DNA of 23,164 nt from Thermodesulfobacteriota bacterium (GTDB lineage Bacteria; Desulfobacterota_D; UBA1144; Nemesobacterales; UBA2774). Positions 14,788 to 21,881 of this stretch are shown here, piece after piece. Both the position numbers and the translations under genes were made by a program. Numbering within the stretch: the first letter of the stretch is position 1; every line of letters begins with the position of its first letter. The DNA lies in contig JBCCIH010000006.1 in assembly GCA_039028315.1 (NCBI GenBank), forward strand, positions 1 through 23,164, in the 5' to 3' direction. The notes below the pieces were generated by a model. The model searched no databases, had not been told where the DNA came from, and saw only the letters and a program-made list of their open reading frames with translations.

Positions 14788-15474
14788 TTAAAGCGAATCT
14801 AGCGAAGAAACCCCGCCCCTTTTTATATAGAATTCACATCCTGATGGAGAGACTGGGTTATGAACTGATCCTTCAGGAAGCCTGATCCAGCTCATCTCCC
14901 CATAAGTGCCCCGCTCGTCCTTAAGATCGCCTTTCAATATAAGTATTTCAGCGCCGCCCGGATAATGCACCTCTCCGGGGGATGCTCCCCTGTCCCACTT
15001 CTGTAGGCTAACCTCCTCAGCGTAACCGTGTTCTGAGTAAAGCATTTTTATATGTATTCCCGAAAGTGACTCTATCCATTTCATGTTCTGCGTATCAACT
15101 ACAATCTGAGTTCTGTCATTTCCCGGATACTGTCTTAACTTTACAAAGATAAACCCACCTTCTTTTGAAAAAGGTGTGTGCTCATAACCCTCAGGGTTTA
15201 AAAGATAGGTACCTGCCTTAAAATCTCCTCGCTCGTCAGAAAATGTTCCCCCTAAAACTAATATTTCCTCACCCCCAGGGTGGGCATGTGCATGAAAATC
15301 TGAATTTGCTTCGTACATTACAAGTGATGTAACCTGACCTGCTTCTGCCGGACCAACTAGATGAAGTCTTTTTCTCCAAACACTTCCGCTAGGGCTTTCT
15401 TGCCATTTTATTTGGTTTGTATCTACAGAAACGTACTTTGACATATCACCGTTGATTGACTCTGACTTACTCAT
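14788..15474 (-). CDS. Bicupin with two ChrR-type cupin domains
   Basis: A 228-residue protein made of two similar cupin halves. The first (about 15-115) has the metal-site pattern 'HAHAHPGGEEILVLGGTFSDERG' (His61, His63, His65, Glu69) and 'PEGYEHTP' (His99). The second (about 125-222) has 'EVHYPGGAEILILKGDLKDERG' (His170, Glu176) and 'PEGSVHNP' (His205). This is the ChrR-cupin type seen in anti-sigma factors and quercetinase-like enzymes, here without an anti-sigma domain. Its ATG overlaps the stop of the drug exporter gene by 4 bases (ATGA), so the two are translationally coupled. A role in handling the exported compound would fit, but is inference. Confidence 0.85.
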   Translation of the reverse strand: MSKSESINGDMSKYVSVDTNQIKWQESPSGSVWRKRLHLVGPAEAGQVTSLVMYEANSDFHAHAHPGGEEILVLGGTFSDERGDFKAGTYLLNPEGYEHTPFSKEGGFIFVKLRQYPGNDRTQIVVDTQNMKWIESLSGIHIKMLYSEHGYAEEVSLQKWDRGASPGEVHYPGGAEILILKGDLKDERGTYGEMSWIRLPEGSVHNPVSPSGCEFYIKRGGVSSLDSL

Positions 15475-17063
15475 TTATTCTCCTTTTGGTATCTCTTCTC
15501 ATCTTTAACCATAAGCCATGAAATAATGGCGCTCAGCACACATACAACAGCTGATATATACATAAGAATATTAAAGCTGCTTACATAGGATTTTTCTATT
15601 AATTGGATTAACCTATACTCTATTTCTGCCGATATACCTATAGGCATATCGGGATCTGCAAGCTTAATGTACTCTCCTTTAAACGCCTCTTGAACTTCTT
15701 GAGGAATATCATGAAATATCATTCCTTTGTCCATTCCGTTACTGAACAAATAGAGCATAATAATTCCCAATATAGCAATTGCAACAAGACCCGAGACTCT
15801 TGAGACTGCATTATTAATACCTGAAGCTGTGCCTGAAAACTCAGTAGGTACTGCATTCATCACAGCAGTTGTAAGAGGCGCCACGCTTAGGGCAAGGCCT
15901 AAACCAAGCAAAAACATCCCAGGGAAAAAGGTGTAGAAGTAGTTACCGCTACCTCCAAACATAGCAAATAGAACATAACCCACACCCTGAATAAGATTTC
16001 CAATTACGAGCGGCCATTTAGCGCCGTATTTATCGACCAGCCCTCCAGACCACCTGGAAAAAATAAATAGCAATATGATGATTGGCAAAAACGATGCACC
16101 GGCTCCAGTTACTGAGTAATCGAAGATCTGTATCATTGCAAAGGGAAGAAAGAAGATAGCTCCACCCAAAGGTGCGTACATTAAAAGAGTTACCAAATTA
16201 GTACCGCTGAAAGTTTTGGATTTAAAAAGTTTAAGAGGCATCATTGGGGCCTCGACCTTGTTTTCCACAATCACAAAAGCTATAAGAGAGATTACGCCGA
16301 CTACAATCGATCCAATCACAATAGGGTTATCAAAACCTAGCGCAGCAGATTCTATAAATCCATATACTAATGCTCCTAGGCCAAGGGTAGCAAGAAGTGC
16401 TCCCCAGTAATCGATCTTACATTTTGCGAGTTCCCCTTTAGACTCCGGCACACGCCAAAACAGCAAAATTAACACAACCGCTGCTATTGGGATGTTTATG
16501 AAAAATATCCAGCGCCAAGAGACCTCCTCAACCAACCAGCCTCCAAGCACGGGGCCAATTGCAGTTGTAATAGCAGAGAATGCGCCCCATGTTCCTATTG
16601 CCTTTCCTCTCTCTGATTCATCAAAGAATACTGTAATTATTGCCAAGCTCCCCGGAATCATAAGCGCTCCGCCCACTCCTTGAAGAGCTCTGAAGTATAT
16701 TAGCTCAGTCACATTTTCTGACATACCGCATAAGACAGAAGCTATTGCGAAAAGTGCAATTCCGACCCCATATATAAGACGTCTGCCGTATCTGTCCCCG
16801 AGCGCACCACCTACTAGAATTAAAGATGCAAGAAATAGAGAGTATGCCTCTATTATCCACTGCATATCCACGATTGTCGCATTTAGTTGATCCTGAAGAG
16901 CTGGAAGAGCTACATTTACTGCGGTCCCGTCTATATATGCCATGCTCGCGCCGAGTATTGTTGCAGCCAGAACCCAATTACCTGTTGATTTTTTCTCAGC
17001 TATTTGCTTTTTATCTGAATCTGATATTCGGGGGATTGTAGGAGGTTTGCCGATTGTTCCCAT
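15471..17063 (-). CDS. DHA2-type (EmrB/QacA-like) 14-helix MFS drug exporter
   Basis: A 530-residue major-facilitator protein of the 14-helix drug:proton antiporter type. Motifs: 'MAYIDGTAVNVALPALQ' with Asp45 in the first helix, motif A GALGDRYGRR (86-95) and motif C-like 'GPVLGGWLVEEVSWRWIFFINIP' near 175-197. It exports drugs or toxic metabolites across the inner membrane using the proton gradient. No Shine-Dalgarno sequence is visible before the ATG. The promoter region to its right holds one perfect and one degenerate GTTGCA-N2-TGCAAC site; on the minus strand TTGCAA (17134-17139) and TATTTT (17112-17117), 16 bases apart, would be covered by the operator. The bicupin follows in an overlapping frame. 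Confidence 0.9.
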   Translation of the reverse strand: MGTIGKPPTIPRISDSDKKQIAEKKSTGNWVLAATILGASMAYIDGTAVNVALPALQDQLNATIVDMQWIIEAYSLFLASLILVGGALGDRYGRRLIYGVGIALFAIASVLCGMSENVTELIYFRALQGVGGALMIPGSLAIITVFFDESERGKAIGTWGAFSAITTAIGPVLGGWLVEEVSWRWIFFINIPIAAVVLILLFWRVPESKGELAKCKIDYWGALLATLGLGALVYGFIESAALGFDNPIVIGSIVVGVISLIAFVIVENKVEAPMMPLKLFKSKTFSGTNLVTLLMYAPLGGAIFFLPFAMIQIFDYSVTGAGASFLPIIILLFIFSRWSGGLVDKYGAKWPLVIGNLIQGVGYVLFAMFGGSGNYFYTFFPGMFLLGLGLALSVAPLTTAVMNAVPTEFSGTASGINNAVSRVSGLVAIAILGIIMLYLFSNGMDKGMIFHDIPQEVQEAFKGEYIKLADPDMPIGISAEIEYRLIQLIEKSYVSSFNILMYISAVVCVLSAIISWLMVKDEKRYQKENK

Positions 17064-17089
17064 AGTTATTGACTAATAAACCCTATGAA

Positions 17090-17103
17090 GTCGCAAATGC
17101 AAA
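17090..17103. promoter_or_regulatory. Degenerate MarR-type operator before the exporter gene
   Basis: GTCGCAAATGCAAA, which on the minus strand is TTTGCATTTGCGAC: 12 of 14 bases match operator 2 (10354-10367). It lies 43 bases centre-to-centre from the perfect site at 17133, echoing the two-operator layout before the MarR gene. Confidence 0.45.
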
Positions 17104-17132
17104 TAATTCATAAAATATCTGAATCCTTTCTG

Positions 17133-17146
17133 GTTGCAATTGCAAC
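17133..17146. promoter_or_regulatory. MarR-type operator between exporter and secreted protein 1
   Basis: GTTGCAATTGCAAC, identical to the core of operator 1 (10316-10329). It sits between two divergent genes, 70 bases from the exporter ATG and 56 bases before the ATG of the small secreted protein. Flanking bases (TGAATCCTTT before it, TAAATT after it) are shared with the site at 21542, so the whole upstream region is conserved. Confidence 0.7.
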
Positions 17147-17202
17147 TAAATTAGCGAACACAAAAAAACGCGGGTCAAACCGCACAAACAGGAGGCAGTA
17201 AA

Positions 17203-17478
17203 ATGAAAGGTTTTGTAATAGCAACAGTTTTCGCATTAGTGGCAACATTTCCACTACTATCACAGGCTGAGGTAAGTGCATTTGGAGTGCAGATTCCAGC
17301 TCAGACTCAGCAAGTAAGCGCCAGTGCAAACGGCGGATATGTAGCCCAAAGCCTCTCCGATACATTTCAGGTACAGAAGCTCAGCACTTCAAATGAAACT
17401 GAATTGTCAGAAAGCGCGTATGATAAAGATACATACTATGTTTTCGGAGTAGCTTTGGACAACGGCGACGTTATCTAA
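17203..17478 (+). CDS. Small secreted protein 1 of a three-member family
   Basis: A 91-residue protein with a Sec signal peptide ending at about SQA (19-21). The mature form (about 70 residues) begins 'EVSAFGVQIP', continues with 'GGYVAQSLSDTFQVQKL' and ends 'TYYVFGVALDNGDVI'. It has no Cys and is rich in Ser, Gln, Asn and Asp. The same blocks occur in the proteins at 21615 and 21981. I know no such family. An AGGAGG (17190-17195) precedes the ATG, itself preceded by a small hairpin (17170-17183). The MarR-type operator and a downstream terminator bracket it as a single-gene unit. Confidence 0.7.
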   Translation: MKGFVIATVFALVATFPLLSQAEVSAFGVQIPAQTQQVSASANGGYVAQSLSDTFQVQKLSTSNETELSESAYDKDTYYVFGVALDNGDVI

Positions 17479-17578
17479 GGTTGGATTACTAAAAGAAATA
17501 ACTTGAATGGATAGAATCTAATCAAGTTTAGTTTGTCCGCGGATACTATCCGCATGCCATACCATCCTCCATCCAACT

Positions 17579-17614
17579 AAAAGCCTGGGGAGTTTAACAG
17601 CTCCCCAGGCTTTT
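17579..17614 (+). terminator. Rho-independent terminator after secreted protein 1
   Basis: A 14-base stem, AAAAGCCTGGGGAG (17579-17592) with CTCCCCAGGCTTTT (17601-17614), loop of 8 bases. Its left flank, ATCCTCCATCCAACTAAAAG, closely matches the flank of the terminator at 22287, showing common origin. Confidence 0.9.
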
Positions 17615-17953
17615 CCATTTTTAGTCTAATTTAGACTAAATCCTATGGCAAAACATACAAACACTCGTATGATTTTGATTTAAACCGCCAAATTTCATGC
17701 TTGAATAATTATATTAACTATAAATCACAACCAACTGTAATTACATAATTATTGGCAGGCTCACATCAACTGTATGTGAATTTCCATTGTTTCTAAAAGA
17801 AATAATGCTTTATTTTAATGGCAAAAAGGTGCATAATATTAATAGGTAGGGGTAACCACAACTAGAAGTAAATTGGAGTCGGGAAAAAACCCTTAACATT
17901 GGTAGGATGGGGACATCATCATTAAAGCACACGCTTTGTGCGAGGAGGCTTTT
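17615..17953. other. 339-base gap without a gene; one strong dyad
   Basis: No convincing open frame or RNA gene. It holds the TTTAGTCTAA dyad at 17620-17640, a possible CATAAT -10 box at 17832-17837, and a short hairpin GCACA-N5-TGTGC (17927-17941) touching the ribosome binding site of the gene at 17954. A structured leader of about 110 bases for that gene is possible. Confidence 0.4.
17620..17640. repeat. 21-base perfect dyad after the terminator
   Basis: TTTAGTCTAA (17620-17629) and TTAGACTAAA (17631-17640) are exact reverse complements around a single T. It begins 6 bases after the terminator stem. It may be a regulator binding site for the following transcript, although the next gene is about 310 bases away. 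Confidence 0.7.
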
Positions 17954-18256
17954 ATGAGTGAGATCCAAGAGTTATCCAAATGGATGACTAGGGAAAGAAG
18001 GGAAAATGCTCTTGAGGCTATGATGCCCAGAATATTGGCTAGCACTACAAAAAACAGCCGGGGCAGAATGCCCCAGATAATGGCTGAGCTTATGCCAAAA
18101 TGTCTTAAAACACTTCTTCCTAAGCTTTCTAAAGAAGACCGTATTGAATTCGCACTACTTATGATTTCTATACTAGTAGACAAGGGTTCAGTTCGAATGT
18201 CGGAAGAAGAGAGAGACGAATTTGTTTCACAGCTCGTTGAACAAGTTAAAGCATAG
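17954..18256 (+). CDS. Small helical cytoplasmic protein, unknown
   Basis: A 100-residue, Met/Leu/Lys/Arg-rich, predicted all-helical protein with no signal. It has 'MMPRILASTTKNSRGRMPQIMAELMPKCLKTLLPKLSKEDR' at about 23-63, with Met-Pro turns repeated three times, and an acidic helix at the end. I do not recognise the family. The start is at 17954, where GAGGAGG stands 5 bases upstream; the frame stays open to a TTG at 17936, but that codon precedes the binding site. A hairpin formed by GCACA and TGTGC lies against the ribosome binding site and could modulate translation. Confidence 0.6.
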   Translation: MSEIQELSKWMTRERRENALEAMMPRILASTTKNSRGRMPQIMAELMPKCLKTLLPKLSKEDRIEFALLMISILVDKGSVRMSEEERDEFVSQLVEQVKA

Positions 18257-18348
18257 TTTTATCTCAGCTTGGTGATTTTTGGATTAGATTTAGACTTAGC
18301 GCATAAGAGCGTTTAGGATATATTTATACCATTCATTGTTGGTCTACG

Positions 18349-18377
18349 TTGAATAAATCTTCGATTCGTACTATACT
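18349..18377 (+). promoter_or_regulatory. Promoter of the MHS-family transporter
   Basis: TTGAAT (18349-18354), 17-base spacer, TATACT (18372-18377). Transcription would begin near 18384, leaving a leader of about 22 bases without a Shine-Dalgarno sequence. Confidence 0.6.
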
Positions 18378-18405
18378 CACTTTCTAAAAATCATTATCCT
18401 ATGTC

Positions 18406-19689
18406 ATGTCCCAAACAGACCAACGCGCCCTACCCCACAAAAAAACCGTTCTAGCAAGCACACTTGCAATTATCCTGGAATGGTACGATTTTTCAGTTTT
18501 TGGATTTTACGCAATTATCCTATCAAAGCTGTTCTTCCCATTTGCAAGCGAGACAACTGCCATACTGTCGACATTTATGATCTTTGCATTAAGTTTTTTA
18601 TTCCGCCCTCTAGGCTCTGTAATTATTGGCAGCATTGGAGATAGATTTGGAAGAAAAAACGCATTTATCCTAACTGTAATTTTAATGACATTCCCTACAG
18701 TGCTGATTGGTCTTTTGCCTACGTATGAATCTATCGGAGTTGCTGCAACAATACTTTTAATCGTGTTGCGAATTGGTCAGGCTCTATCCGTGGGGGGTGA
18801 GCGCTCAGCCACACTTTCGCTTTTTACAGAGCTTGCGCCCTCAAATTTAAAAGGTTTGTACGGAAGCATGTCTTTATTTGGAACCACTACCGGCATCTTG
18901 CTCGCTTCGGCTGTGTGCGGGCTAGTGTCAAGCTCTATGTCTCAAGCTGATCTGATGTCTTGGGGTTGGCGCATACCATTTTTATTAGGCGCACTCACAG
19001 GAATTGCTGCTCTGCTTCTGAGAAAAATAATTGAAGAATCTGAAATATTTAAGAACATGGTTAAGTCGGGGGATGCATCAAAATCACCAATTAAGGAGTC
19101 GCTAACAAAATATTGGCGCGCTGTACTCGTAGTCCTTGCTGCAACTGTTATGTTCGCAGTAAGCTTCTATTTTATATTTGTATATATCATTACATTTGGC
19201 ATTAGATACGGTGGGATGCCGCTCTCTCAAATACTCAACATAAATACAGCAATATTAGGCATTATTACGCTTTTATTGCCTGTATCAGCATATCTTTCAG
19301 ACAGGGTGGGAAGAAAGCCTCTTCTTGTAGTCGGATGTGCAGGAATGATAGTTATTGGATTTTTACTATTTAATACTTTTGCTGGTGATAACCTAACCAA
19401 CAAAATCATAGTCCAGCTGGCTGGTGGATTATCTATGGTCTTGTTTGCCGGCGCATTTGCGCCCTTTATGGCAGAGTCATTCCCAACAAAAATTAGAATG
19501 AGCGGAATCTCTTTAGGTAACGTTATAGGATTTTCAGTGTTTGGAGGTTCAGCTCCGCTCGTAGCCTCGTATCTGATTTCAACTACCGGCAGCGTAGATG
19601 CACCAGGATATTATTTGAGTTTGGCATCAGTTATTTCTCTAATTGCAGTTTTGACCATTAAAGAAACATATAAAAACAAACTCGGATAA
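18406..19689 (+). CDS. MHS-family MFS transporter (ProP/KgtP-like metabolite:H+ symporter)
   Basis: A 427-residue, 12-helix transporter. The metabolite:proton symporter subfamily is shown by 'EWYDFSVFGFYA' (25-36), 'FLFRPLGSVIIGSIGDRFGRK' (64-84, with motif A) and 'RIGQALSVGGE' near 122-132. Substrates in this group are organic acids, betaines or proline and cannot be told from sequence. It imports its substrate with protons across the inner membrane. The gene has a good promoter at 18349-18377 but no ribosome binding site before ATG 18406. A second ATG at 18401 is in another frame. It converges on the frameshifted IPTL-CTERM gene, with 9 bases between ends. Confidence 0.88.
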   Translation: MSQTDQRALPHKKTVLASTLAIILEWYDFSVFGFYAIILSKLFFPFASETTAILSTFMIFALSFLFRPLGSVIIGSIGDRFGRKNAFILTVILMTFPTVLIGLLPTYESIGVAATILLIVLRIGQALSVGGERSATLSLFTELAPSNLKGLYGSMSLFGTTTGILLASAVCGLVSSSMSQADLMSWGWRIPFLLGALTGIAALLLRKIIEESEIFKNMVKSGDASKSPIKESLTKYWRAVLVVLAATVMFAVSFYFIFVYIITFGIRYGGMPLSQILNINTAILGIITLLLPVSAYLSDRVGRKPLLVVGCAGMIVIGFLLFNTFAGDNLTNKIIVQLAGGLSMVLFAGAFAPFMAESFPTKIRMSGISLGNVIGFSVFGGSAPLVASYLISTTGSVDAPGYYLSLASVISLIAVLTIKETYKNKLG

Positions 19690-19698
19690 TCAGCTTAT

Positions 19699-20477
19699 TT
19701 ATCTTATCAATCTTTTTCTATAAATTAGCGCAAATGAAAATAGCATTAATGCAAGCGCAATCATCATCCATGTCGATAAAGTTGGGACCTGTGGGACACT
19801 ATAAACAACGCTTGCATTAACTAATGTTGTTCTGTCAAACAAAAGAGGCACCTCATTTGAACCACCAAGTACAGCGCTTAAATTTCGAACATTCTCGACA
19901 GTCAGCTCCTCTTGAGCTAGATTCATCTCAAAGACTGTTCCTCTAGCTACTTGAACTACCATGAGCGGAGGAGAAGCAAATATCGGGGTTTCCGCGGAGA
20001 AACTACAAATGCTCCAAGGATATTAGGCCCTATATCTGTTAATAGATTAGTCTGTGGCTCTAAACGATTGTATGCAGAAAAGAAAACCCCTCTCAGAAAA
20101 GGATCATCTGTAGTATCAGAACTTATCCCGATTCTAAGTGTTACACTTTCTATTACAGCATTATCCGGAATAGACGGGAAATCAAAATTTAAAAGAACAT
20201 CACTTCCTATAGAACCAGGATTTGAACCTGCTGATGGTTGGTAGAAAGTATTAGGGTTATTATCTAGTAGATTTGCTAGATTTTGATCTGAGGACAGCGG
20301 AGTTGTCATTATAGCCTGAGGAGTAGTAAAGCCTCCATCAGCTCTGTGAGCAATTCCATCTGAAGGCGGTATCATATCTACAGATACTATCTTGCCGATA
20401 CTAAGATTTGGTAAAGCTAATATCAAAAAGAAAAAACAACTAATAAAGATCTTACATTTATGAATTGAATCAAACAT
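19699..20477 (-). pseudogene. Secreted IPTL-CTERM surface protein, split by a frameshift
   Basis: Two overlapping minus-strand frames make one protein of about 258 residues. The first (20477-19956) gives a signal peptide (hydrophobic about 9-26) and a beta-rich domain with 'DNAVIESVTLRIGISS' (105-120), of the type seen in carbohydrate-binding sandwiches. After about residue 160 ('GAFVVS') it runs into nonsense. The other frame continues sensibly ('AETPIFASPPLMVVQV') and ends with 'VPTLSTWMMIALALMLFSFA' followed by basic residues. This is the IPTL-CTERM signature: motif, membrane helix, Arg/Lys tail, which exosortases of the XrtH type process for surface delivery. One base appears lost at about 19985-20005. 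It is either a true lesion or a sequencing error. A GGAGG precedes the ATG. Confidence 0.75.
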
Positions 20478-20582
20478 GGCCCCCTCCTTTTTGTTCCAAG
20501 CAATAATACTTAAAGATATTATAGATATTGTGATACTAGCATAAATATCTATTTATAAGGATGCGAATTATTTAAAAACGTT

Positions 20583-21065
20583 TCACTTTGATTTGTTGTA
20601 TTCGCTTATAGTCATAATAGCAAGCTTGAATTTTGGATCATATTTCTTAGTACAATGACTGCATGAATAGCTTCTTCTGACTTTTCTATAAAAGTGAGTA
20701 GCCTTATCACAAGCGGGACAAACCCCTACATACTTTCCCTCCGGCATGTTGAGCCCCTCTCCAGATGCACATCTTTTGGGTTCACATCCAACTTTAAGAG
20801 CATACTTTTTCCAAGTTTTATCATGATTTGTTTTCCCTGTATCTAAATAATGGAGCGCATGCGCTATTTCATGTAGAAGCGTGTCCTTTATTATGCTAAA
20901 CGAGTTAGTTTTCATAAAAGCGCGAGATATTGAGATGACTCTTTGTTTGGGCCTGCAATAGCCAAGGTGTCTTTTCTGGTTAGAGAGTTTAAGCTCCCAT
21001 CCACCCAGCCCCCACTTAGCTTTTTGATATTCCCATTCTTTGATTAATTCTTGTGGTGAAGTCAT
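20583..21065 (-). CDS. SprT-like zinc metalloprotease domain protein
   Basis: A 160-residue SprT-family protein. The zinc-protease signature HEIAHALH (65-72; His65, Glu66, His69) is followed by 'TNHDKTWKK' with His81 as probable third ligand. A C-terminal zinc ribbon has Cys116, Cys119, Cys135 and Cys138. The family includes bacterial SprT and eukaryotic Spartan, which removes DNA-protein crosslinks; bacterial members are poorly studied. The length is typical. No Shine-Dalgarno sequence stands before the ATG; TTGATC and TACATT (on the minus strand, 21112-21107 and 21089-21084, spacing 17) predict a leader of about 10 bases. The divergent gene at 21131 begins 65 bases away. Confidence 0.88.
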   Translation of the reverse strand: MTSPQELIKEWEYQKAKWGLGGWELKLSNQKRHLGYCRPKQRVISISRAFMKTNSFSIIKDTLLHEIAHALHYLDTGKTNHDKTWKKYALKVGCEPKRCASGEGLNMPEGKYVGVCPACDKATHFYRKVRRSYSCSHCTKKYDPKFKLAIMTISEYNKSK

Positions 21066-21083
21066 GATATAGCGGAATATTTT

Positions 21084-21119
21084 AATGTAAAATGATTTTT
21101 GTGCTAGATCAATTATAAT
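21084..21119. promoter_or_regulatory. Overlapping divergent promoters of sprT-like gene and 21131 gene
   Basis: Minus strand: TTGATC (21112-21107), 17 bases, TACATT (21089-21084). Plus strand: TATAAT at 21114-21119, giving a start near 21126, only about 5 bases before the ATG at 21131. The plus-strand -35 is weak. The two cannot be used freely at once. Confidence 0.5.
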
Positions 21120-21130
21120 TTAATTCTAAT

Positions 21131-21448
21131 ATGTCAGAAAAAACATACTTTTTTGTAATCTCTATTCCAAGAGACCAAATAATTGAATACTCAACAAAAT
21201 TGAATTCTTATATTTCAAAGCTGCTTCAGAAAGAATACGCATGCACTGTTTCTCACCTAGAAGTAAGAGAACAAGACATTATATCAAAAATCTTAATCAA
21301 AGCCACAGAGGAAGATATCAGGGTTTTCGCAGATCGGTTCTTTGACAAGAACTACGAGCTTATCGAGCGAGAAGACGGCGAGATTGAGATTACACAAAAA
21401 GATGCTGATACAGATGACATTGAGCAAAATCAGGGCTTAAAACATTAG
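21131..21448 (+). CDS. Small cytoplasmic protein, unknown
   Basis: A 105-residue acidic protein, no signal. It alternates strands and helices: 'TYFFVISIPRDQIIEYSTKLNSYISKLLQ', 'CTVSHLEVREQDIISKILIKA', 'EEDIRVFADRFFDK', then an acidic Asp/Glu/Gln tail from about 85. The fold may be a ferredoxin-like alpha/beta, but I do not recognise a family. TATAAT at 21114-21119 lies so near the ATG that the mRNA is predicted almost leaderless. It is divergent from the SprT-like gene. Translation signals are weak, so the gene rests on its length and codon quality. Confidence 0.55.
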   Translation: MSEKTYFFVISIPRDQIIEYSTKLNSYISKLLQKEYACTVSHLEVREQDIISKILIKATEEDIRVFADRFFDKNYELIEREDGEIEITQKDADTDDIEQNQGLKH

Positions 21449-21541
21449 TTTATTTACATTCTGCGTATTATATAAACCACTTTAAACACTCAACATATTC
21501 ATAATTTTTACTTCTCCTGAATAATTCCTGAATCCTTTATA

Positions 21542-21555
21542 GTTGCAATTGCAAC
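21542..21555. promoter_or_regulatory. MarR-type operator before secreted proteins 2 and 3
   Basis: GTTGCAATTGCAAC, identical to the cores at 10316 and 17133. TATAGT (21538-21543) overlaps its left end and could be a -10 box. It stands 59 bases before the ATG of secreted protein 2; the equivalent distance at 17133 is 56 bases. Confidence 0.7.
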
Positions 21556-21614
21556 TAAATTGGTGAAAACAAACAATAGCGGCTCAAGGGCTGCTAAAAA
21601 CAGGAGGCAGTAAA

Positions 21615-21881
21615 ATGAAAAAGTTATTAATCGCAGGAGCATTAGTAGTAGGACTTAGTTTTTCAACAGTATCACAGGCAGAGGTAAACGCTTTCGGAGT
21701 TCAACTACCTCAAGAAAGAACACAGGTTAGCGACAGTATAAGAGGCGGTTATGTGGCTTCAAGCTCATCCGACACTTTAGTTGTTCAGTCGCTACAGTCT
21801 GAAAGAGCTAGTGGAAGTTCAAGCCACGTGGCAAGCAGTGCTTCAGATTCATTTGTAGTACAGAAACTAAAGAATTCCTAA
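21615..21881 (+). CDS. Small secreted protein 2, with duplicated inner motif
   Basis: An 88-residue member of the family at 17203 and 21981. The Sec signal ends at about SQA. The mature part begins 'EVNAFGVQLPQERTQVSD' and holds two copies of one motif: 'GGYVASSSSDTLVVQSLQ' and 'SSHVASSASDSFVVQKLK'. The final 'YYVFGV' block of the other two is missing, so this member seems to have copied the middle motif in its place. There is no Cys; Ser is very frequent. AGGAGG (21602-21607) precedes the ATG and a 7-bp hairpin (21577-21596) stands before it. The MarR-type operator at 21542 lies upstream, and secreted protein 3 follows without a terminator between. Confidence 0.7.
   Translation: MKKLLIAGALVVGLSFSTVSQAEVNAFGVQLPQERTQVSDSIRGGYVASSSSDTLVVQSLQSERASGSSSHVASSASDSFVVQKLKNS

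Noticed and set aside
19985..20005. Programmed -1 frameshift joining the two halves of the IPTL-CTERM protein
   Set aside because: No slippery heptamer (X XXY YYZ) and no clear stimulating stem; a lost base or sequencing error is simpler.
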